A stretch of 64,000 nucleotides of DNA, taken from contig NZ_JBHUNX010000001.1 in NCBI RefSeq assembly GCF_042685645.1, forward strand, positions 930,001 through 994,000. Reading direction: 5' to 3'. The position numbers were made by a program, and so were the translations under genes. Within the stretch, counting starts at the first letter, position 1. Every line of letters begins with the position of its first letter. The notes beneath the pieces were generated by a model. The model saw only the letters and a list, made by a program, of their open reading frames with translations. It had not been told where the DNA came from and did not search any database. The stretch comes from Salininema proteolyticum. Lineage in GTDB: Bacteria; Actinomycetota; Actinomycetes; Mycobacteriales; Micromonosporaceae. Below, one piece after another: positions 60,306 to 64,000 of this stretch.

Positions 60306-61436
60306 ATGGACGACCTCTCCTCAACCGCCAGACTGTCGCGGTACTTCACCCGCGTTGCCGACGCGGTGAAGCCGGACGGCAAAGCCTCAACCGTGCTGAT
60401 CACGCACCTGCTGCCGCAAAGCCCCGTCTTCATCGCCGCCATGACTGAACTGGCCCCGATCGCGGCCATTCTGCCCAAACCCAAGAGCGTCGACCCCGCG
60501 ACCCTCTCAAACGTCGCCGTCGCACACACAGTGGACGAACTAGACCGCGCCACGCTCAGTGATCCCAACGGCGCCCTTGACTACCTCGAACACCGAGCCG
60601 GGGGACAAGACATCGTCCTGGCGGACATCGGCGGCTACTTCGCCCCGACACTCGCCCACCTGTGCCGGGAATTCTCCGGTCGCATCTTGGGCGTCGTGGA
60701 AGACACGGAGAACGGCTACCGCCGCTACCGAGACCTGGCTGAAACTCCGTGCCCCATCGTCTCGGTCGCGCGCTCGCCGTTGAAGCAGCCTGAGGACTAC
60801 CTCGTCGGGCAGTCCTGCGCCTTCTCCGCAGAGGCGCTGATGCGATCGGTCGGGGACATTCCCATCGGTCGGCCCGTAGCCGTGATCGGCTTTGGGAAGA
60901 TCGGCCGAGCCGCCGCCGCAACTCTCCGTGCCAAGGGATCGGTGGTCCGCGTGTTCGACACCGACCCGGTGCGCCAGGCGCGGGCGTTGTCGATCGGGTA
61001 CACCGTCGCCCGCACCTGTCAGGAAGCGATCGCCGGCGCTGGGCTCGTCCTCTGCGCTACCGGGAACAGGTCGCTGCGATTCGATGAGTTTTCGCGCCTA
61101 CCGAACGGAGCCCATGTGGCAACGGTGACCAGCTCCGACGATGAGCTGGATCTGACCGGCCTCGCCGATTACTACACCGTGAATCCGATCGCCGAGCATG
61201 TGTCGCGCTGGGAGATTCCGGGCCATTACTTCCACATCCACAACGCTGGAAACGCGGTCAACTTCATCCACGGTGCCGTCGTCGGCGCATTCATCCACCT
61301 GGTGCAGGCTGAAATCCTCGCGGCGACGGCGGGCCTCATTGACGGCCATTACGAGCTTGGGCACCATGAGGTGTCCGACGAAATCCGACGCCAGATCGCC
61401 AGCTTCTGGCTCGACTACTTCAGGGAGAACGCATGA
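60306..61436 (+). CDS. Adenosylhomocysteinase-like NAD-binding protein
   Basis: A 376-residue protein related to S-adenosylhomocysteine hydrolase but about 50-100 residues shorter. Corresponding blocks: VLADIGGYFA for the catalytic-domain DDGG strand, VVEDTENGYRRYRDL for the EETTTGV-R motif, VIGFGKIGRAAAATLRAKGS as the NAD-binding GxGxxG loop (residues 195-200), and HIHNAGNAVNFIHG near the C-terminus. The substrate N-terminal region is much reduced, so the substrate is probably not plain SAH. ATG 60306 has GAAGGA upstream. Its stop overlaps the Nudix start by four bases, so the two are co-translated and likely act in one pathway. Confidence 0.7.
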   Translation: MDDLSSTARLSRYFTRVADAVKPDGKASTVLITHLLPQSPVFIAAMTELAPIAAILPKPKSVDPATLSNVAVAHTVDELDRATLSDPNGALDYLEHRAGGQDIVLADIGGYFAPTLAHLCREFSGRILGVVEDTENGYRRYRDLAETPCPIVSVARSPLKQPEDYLVGQSCAFSAEALMRSVGDIPIGRPVAVIGFGKIGRAAAATLRAKGSVVRVFDTDPVRQARALSIGYTVARTCQEAIAGAGLVLCATGNRSLRFDEFSRLPNGAHVATVTSSDDELDLTGLADYYTVNPIAEHVSRWEIPGHYFHIHNAGNAVNFIHGAVVGAFIHLVQAEILAATAGLIDGHYELGHHEVSDEIRRQIASFWLDYFRENA

Positions 61437-61978
61437 TTCCGAACGTCCATATCAAGGCCATCGCGTCGATGTACCTCAATCGTCATCCTGACGAGGAAGA
61501 CCAGCTGAGGCCGCTCTTCGACGCGCTGGCCGAGTCCGATCCCGTGGCGACTCGCGAGCGCCTCGCGGGCCACGTGACGGCATCGGCGTTCGTAGTCGAT
61601 TCCGGGAACCGAGTTCTTCATATTGAACACAAGGGGCTTGGAAAGCTGCTCCAGCCCGGAGGGCACACCGAACCGGAAGACGAGACTCTGATAGGGGCCG
61701 CGAAACGCGAAGTCGCCGAGGAGACGGGAATTAAGTCAGTCGATACCATCGGTGGCGGTGACCTGCCCATGCGTATAGACGTGCACCGCATACCGCACTC
61801 CGATTCCAAGGGGGAGCCGGAGCACTGGCATGCGGATTTCCAGTTCGCGCTCCGGCGTACCGACACCGAGGCCGTGATGCTTCAGGAGGAAGAGGTCTCG
61901 GGACACCGTTGGATTCCTGTGCAGGACTTGGCCACGGAGATGGTGCGAGACAGACTGCACGTGCTGTTGAAGAACTGA
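61433..61978 (+). CDS. Nudix hydrolase coupled to the AHCY-like gene
   Basis: A 181-residue protein whose ATG overlaps the upstream stop (ATGA). The Nudix box reads GHTEPEDETLIGAAKREVAE(ETGI): REVAEETGI is intact, but there is one extra residue between the Gly and the Glu relative to the canonical spacing. The N-terminal 60 residues (IKAIASMYLNRHPDEEDQLRP) are helical and not part of the Nudix fold; the HIEHKGLGKLLQPGGH strand leads into the box. Substrate unknown. A two-way terminator separates it from the opposing integrase gene. Confidence 0.82.
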   Translation: MIPNVHIKAIASMYLNRHPDEEDQLRPLFDALAESDPVATRERLAGHVTASAFVVDSGNRVLHIEHKGLGKLLQPGGHTEPEDETLIGAAKREVAEETGIKSVDTIGGGDLPMRIDVHRIPHSDSKGEPEHWHADFQFALRRTDTEAVMLQEEEVSGHRWIPVQDLATEMVRDRLHVLLKN

Positions 61979-61994
61979 GAAATCTCAGGTTGAA

Positions 61995-62032
61995 CAGGTC
62001 GGGAACGGCACATTTGTACCGGTCCCGACCTG
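61995..62032. terminator. Bidirectional terminator between Nudix and integrase genes
   Basis: CAGGTCGGGA (61995-62004) pairs perfectly with TCCCGACCTG (62023-62032) around an 18-base loop. It lies 16 bases after the Nudix stop and four bases after the leftward integrase stop, serving both. Confidence 0.75.
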
Positions 62033-62036
62033 ATTC

Positions 62037-63491
62037 TCATTGCTGCTGGGGGAACATCGCGGCGAGTCTGGCTTGCAGTTCGGCCATCTGCTTGAGGATC
62101 TCGTCAGGAGTGCCTGCTTCCTGGACCGAAGGGGACCGAGCAGGTTCGGGCTCCGAAGCAGCGACAGTCGAGGAGCGGAATCGGACGGACGCCAGGGCCT
62201 CAAGAGCAGTCTCGTCAGCGTTGTCGAGGGTGCCGAGGTAGCGCTCCGTGGTGGTGATGCTGGAATGGCCGAGTCGTTCCTTGACGACCTGGAGGTCTGC
62301 ACCGCCGTTGAGCAGCCACGAGGCATGAGCATGGCGGAGCATGTGCATTCGAATGTCGACTGTCAGCTCGGCCTTCTTCAGCGTCGGCTTGATGACGTTG
62401 TCCCGAAACCACCGGTTGGGGATGTGGCCGTCGGTATCCCAGGTGCGGGGAGTTCGAGGGTTGTCCTTGCCGTTGGCTCGGCGTTCGGCTCGGTAGTCGG
62501 CCATCGCTCGTCGGCAGTGGTCGCAGCGGCACTTCCCTGCGGTGTAGGCGGACATAGTGCCGTGGGGATAGGTGCGGCCCTTCTCGTTGGGTTCGGTGTT
62601 CCCCTGTGCTGGAGGCAACTGGGGCCGCCGTTCTTTCGGAGCTTCGGAGAACTGATATATGAGGTCGTCCTGGCCGATTTCTTGGTTTGTGATGAAGTCG
62701 AGCAGCGTATTGCAGAGTGCAGCGGCGATTTTGAGGTGGCGCCGTTTCCCGCTCTTTGGCTTGTCTTTGACGACGAATCGACCACCTTCGGGATGGAATT
62801 TCGGGCTGACCTGGACGACGGCACGGGAGACGGTGAGGACGCGGGTGGCGAAGTCGATGTCCTTGGGACGGAGTTCCGTGAGCTCGCCCCAGCGGAGGCC
62901 GGTCTCAATTGCGGTTTCGACCAGGAGTTGCGAGCGGGCATCGGGCAGGTTCTTGTGGAAGAGTTCGAACTGTTCCGGGGTGATGACGGGGATCGGCTGC
63001 GGTTCGACCTTCTCCGTCTTGACCTTGGAACACGGGTTTCCGACTATGACGTCGTCGCGGACGGCGCTGTTCATGATGGTGGACAGCAGGATCTTGCAGT
63101 GCATTCGATAGCTGGGCTTCATCCCCTGGTCTTTGAGGTCCTTGAGCCAGCGCCGGACGTCGTTGGCGTGGATGTGGAGCATCTTCTTCGAACTGAAGAA
63201 GTCCATGATGTAGGCGTAGAGGGTGCAGTGGTAGCCCTCGTACGTCTTGACTTCGACCTGGAGGTTCGGCAGCCAGTGTGTCTCCACATACTCCTTGAAG
63301 GTCTGGCGGCCTCGGACGAGGTGGTCACCGCGGCCCTCCGCAACCTTCACCTCAGCGGCCTGCCACTTGCGGTCGGCCACCTTGGAATCGTCGTAGGTGC
63401 CGGCTGACCGTTCTCGTCCGTCGGCGTCGATGTAGACGGCCGTGTAGCGCGGTCGGCCGTTCTTGTCGTAGCGTTTCTTCGCGTAGCCCAT
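62037..63491 (-). CDS. int: Tyrosine recombinase / integrase of the element
   Basis: A 484-residue phage-type integrase from ATG 63491 with GGAGG upstream. Arm-binding AP2-like N-terminus (residues 1-60), SAM-like core-binding domain (about 62-160) and catalytic domain with Arg200 (TGLRWGEL), His383-x-x-Arg386 (HMLRHAHASWLL), His409 (RLGHSS) and nucleophile Tyr418 (TTERYLG). Between the first Arg and the H-x-x-R box is an extra segment (about 290-350) with Cys321, Cys323 and Cys326 (GKCRCDHCRRAMADY), like small Cys-rich modules of actinophage proteins. It lies 173 bases from attR and should catalyse insertion into tRNA-Pro. Confidence 0.95.
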   Translation of the reverse strand: MGYAKKRYDKNGRPRYTAVYIDADGRERSAGTYDDSKVADRKWQAAEVKVAEGRGDHLVRGRQTFKEYVETHWLPNLQVEVKTYEGYHCTLYAYIMDFFSSKKMLHIHANDVRRWLKDLKDQGMKPSYRMHCKILLSTIMNSAVRDDVIVGNPCSKVKTEKVEPQPIPVITPEQFELFHKNLPDARSQLLVETAIETGLRWGELTELRPKDIDFATRVLTVSRAVVQVSPKFHPEGGRFVVKDKPKSGKRRHLKIAAALCNTLLDFITNQEIGQDDLIYQFSEAPKERRPQLPPAQGNTEPNEKGRTYPHGTMSAYTAGKCRCDHCRRAMADYRAERRANGKDNPRTPRTWDTDGHIPNRWFRDNVIKPTLKKAELTVDIRMHMLRHAHASWLLNGGADLQVVKERLGHSSITTTERYLGTLDNADETALEALASVRFRSSTVAASEPEPARSPSVQEAGTPDEILKQMAELQARLAAMFPQQQ

Positions 63492-63513
63492 GTCGTACCT
63501 CCGGGGGTCTCGT

Positions 63514-63535
63514 GTCCGTCATTTGTCCGTGGGAC
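63514..63535. promoter_or_regulatory. Candidate integrase arm-type site, right copy
   Basis: Exact copy of the 22 bases at 48364-48385, located 22 bases upstream of the integrase start codon and 128 bases before attR. Binding of integrase here could also repress its own promoter. Confidence 0.6.
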
Positions 63536-63663
63536 GGGGTGATACGGACTGGTACGGGCCGACACAAAATGATATGCAGTGTCATTCATGTATCGGCTAT
63601 GAGCTGGAAGGTTAGCCCGAATTTCGGTCGATTGCCATAGATTTGTCCTGACGACAAAGGTGA

Positions 63664-63725
63664 TTTGGGAGCGGGGGGTCGCAGGTTCAAATCCTGTCGT
63701 CCCGACTCTAAAATCGCAGGTCAGG
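63664..63725. repeat. attR: right 62-bp attachment repeat
   Basis: Exact copy of 48261-48322. It carries the tRNA-Pro 3' half from the anticodon loop on, but the 5' half is absent upstream (TGA precedes TTTGGG), so no functional tRNA is encoded here. It marks the right boundary of the element. Confidence 0.92.
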
Positions 63726-63998
63726 ACCCAAATTCTGATCGTTCTCCCCAGTTCGGTCAGGCCCACCGTGAGCATTCGGGTAAGCGGATTCTACGGCACT
63801 GTCAATACGATCCGATACACCCCGGCCCAGTACTGCGGCCTTCTTCCCCGCGCTCTTGACAATCCGCTTGTCGGTATTTCCCTCTGCAACCACGCAAGGC
63901 ATGGGTCTGGGGCGGATGGTTCCGCGCTTCTGTGCGGAGCAAATCCCGTTCTGCTGCAAGGCAATAGGTATGACCATCCTCGTCCTGTCCCGGCTCAC
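63708..63998 (-). CDS. Unassigned reading frame beyond attR, possibly not coding
   Basis: A 96-residue frame from a GTG at 63998 to a stop inside attR. It is basic (QKRGTIRPRPMPCVV; KSAGKKAAVLGRG) and not recognisable. Codon use is not the strong GC-third-position pattern of the chromosomal genes, so it may be foreign or simply non-coding. The gene, if real, could start beyond the window edge. The stretch 63726-64000 shows nothing else. Confidence 0.2.
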   Translation of the reverse strand: MSRDRTRMVIPIALQQNGICSAQKRGTIRPRPMPCVVAEGNTDKRIVKSAGKKAAVLGRGVSDRIDSAVESAYPNAHGGPDRTGENDQNLGPDLRF

Positions 63999-64000
63999 GC

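Larger units (their letters stand above)
48261..63725. mobile_element. Integrative mobilizable element inserted in tRNA-Pro
   Basis: About 15.4 kb bounded by a 62-bp exact direct repeat (48261-48322 and 63664-63725). It contains a tyrosine integrase beside the right repeat, a MobF relaxase, a candidate oriT, an AT-rich HEPN gene, a nuclease-like gene, two Nudix genes, an adenosylhomocysteinase-like gene, an XRE/TPR regulator and two insertion sequences. Base composition and codon use are less GC-rich than the flanking chromosome, strikingly so at 48640-49420. No TraB/FtsK, VirB4, replication initiator or recognisable excisionase is seen, which argues against an autonomous conjugative element and for one mobilised in trans. 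Confidence 0.88.

Noticed and set aside
48261..63725. The element as an autonomous conjugative (AICE-type) element
   Set aside because: No TraB/FtsK-like translocase, RepSA-like initiator or type IV ATPase could be found among the reading frames.
63664..63737. A second tRNA-Pro gene at the right repeat
   Set aside because: Only the 3' half is present; the acceptor 5' strand, D-arm and half of the anticodon stem are missing.
1..64000. CRISPR arrays or cas genes
   Set aside because: No regularly spaced short repeats and no Cas motifs. The Cas4-like helix in the 50521 protein is the only resemblance, and it is generic to PD-(D/E)XK folds.

Overview
The window is high-GC DNA with actinomycete codon usage and gene order: a tRNA dimethylallyltransferase next to a DUF349 protein, ErpA, a CtaC/CtaF pair, a GlnA2-type glutamine synthetase near GlnE, and type-A RNase P RNA. 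The most likely source is an actinomycete of the Nocardiopsis/Thermobifida/Streptomonospora kind. That placement is inference; 'actinomycete' itself is secure.

Positions 1-48,200 are ordinary chromosome. They hold a secreted M28 peptidase, an asymmetric heterodimeric ABC exporter, a tyrosine phosphatase, DUF349, miaA, an aldo/keto reductase, a WG-repeat protein, DUF3043, murA (followed by a very long perfect hairpin), nadA, a divergent glycerate-kinase-like protein and erpA. Next come two related peptide ABC importer clusters: SBP-B-C-D-F at 23.2-28.9 kb, and SBP-B-C without its own ATPases at 19.0-22.9 kb. Then follow a cysteine-desulfurase-like gene divergent from ctaC-ctaF, a Nudix gene, a membrane M28 peptidase, an integrase remnant beside rnpB, a TauE/SafE protein, nadE, panB, a HAD protein, a GlnA2-type synthetase, AlkA and Ogt repair genes, an IS605-like remnant, a frameshifted glutamine-amidotransferase-like gene abutting glnE, and a GH18 protein.

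Positions 48,261-63,725 are an integrated mobile element of about 15.4 kb inserted in the 3' half of a tRNA-Pro(TGG) gene. A 62-bp exact direct repeat bounds it; the left copy belongs to the intact tRNA. It carries a tyrosine integrase (with an inserted Cys-rich knuckle) at its right end, a MobF relaxase-helicase with a candidate oriT, and no visible type IV secretion, FtsK/TraB or replication gene. It therefore looks like an integrative mobilizable element. A 22-bp repeat lies on both sides of the attachment core once the element is circularised, as expected of integrase arm sites.

The cargo comprises an AT-rich HEPN protein and a PD-(D/E)XK-like protein, separated by an IS5-type transposase gene, plus a module of Nudix hydrolase, XRE/TPR regulator, small unknown gene, adenosylhomocysteinase-like protein and a second Nudix hydrolase. 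The regulator has been split by a complete 2,605-bp IS21-family element with a 6-bp target duplication; removing the element restores the reading frame exactly. This unassigned nucleotide/NAD-type module, together with the HEPN and nuclease-like genes, is the most promising place to look for an undescribed system.
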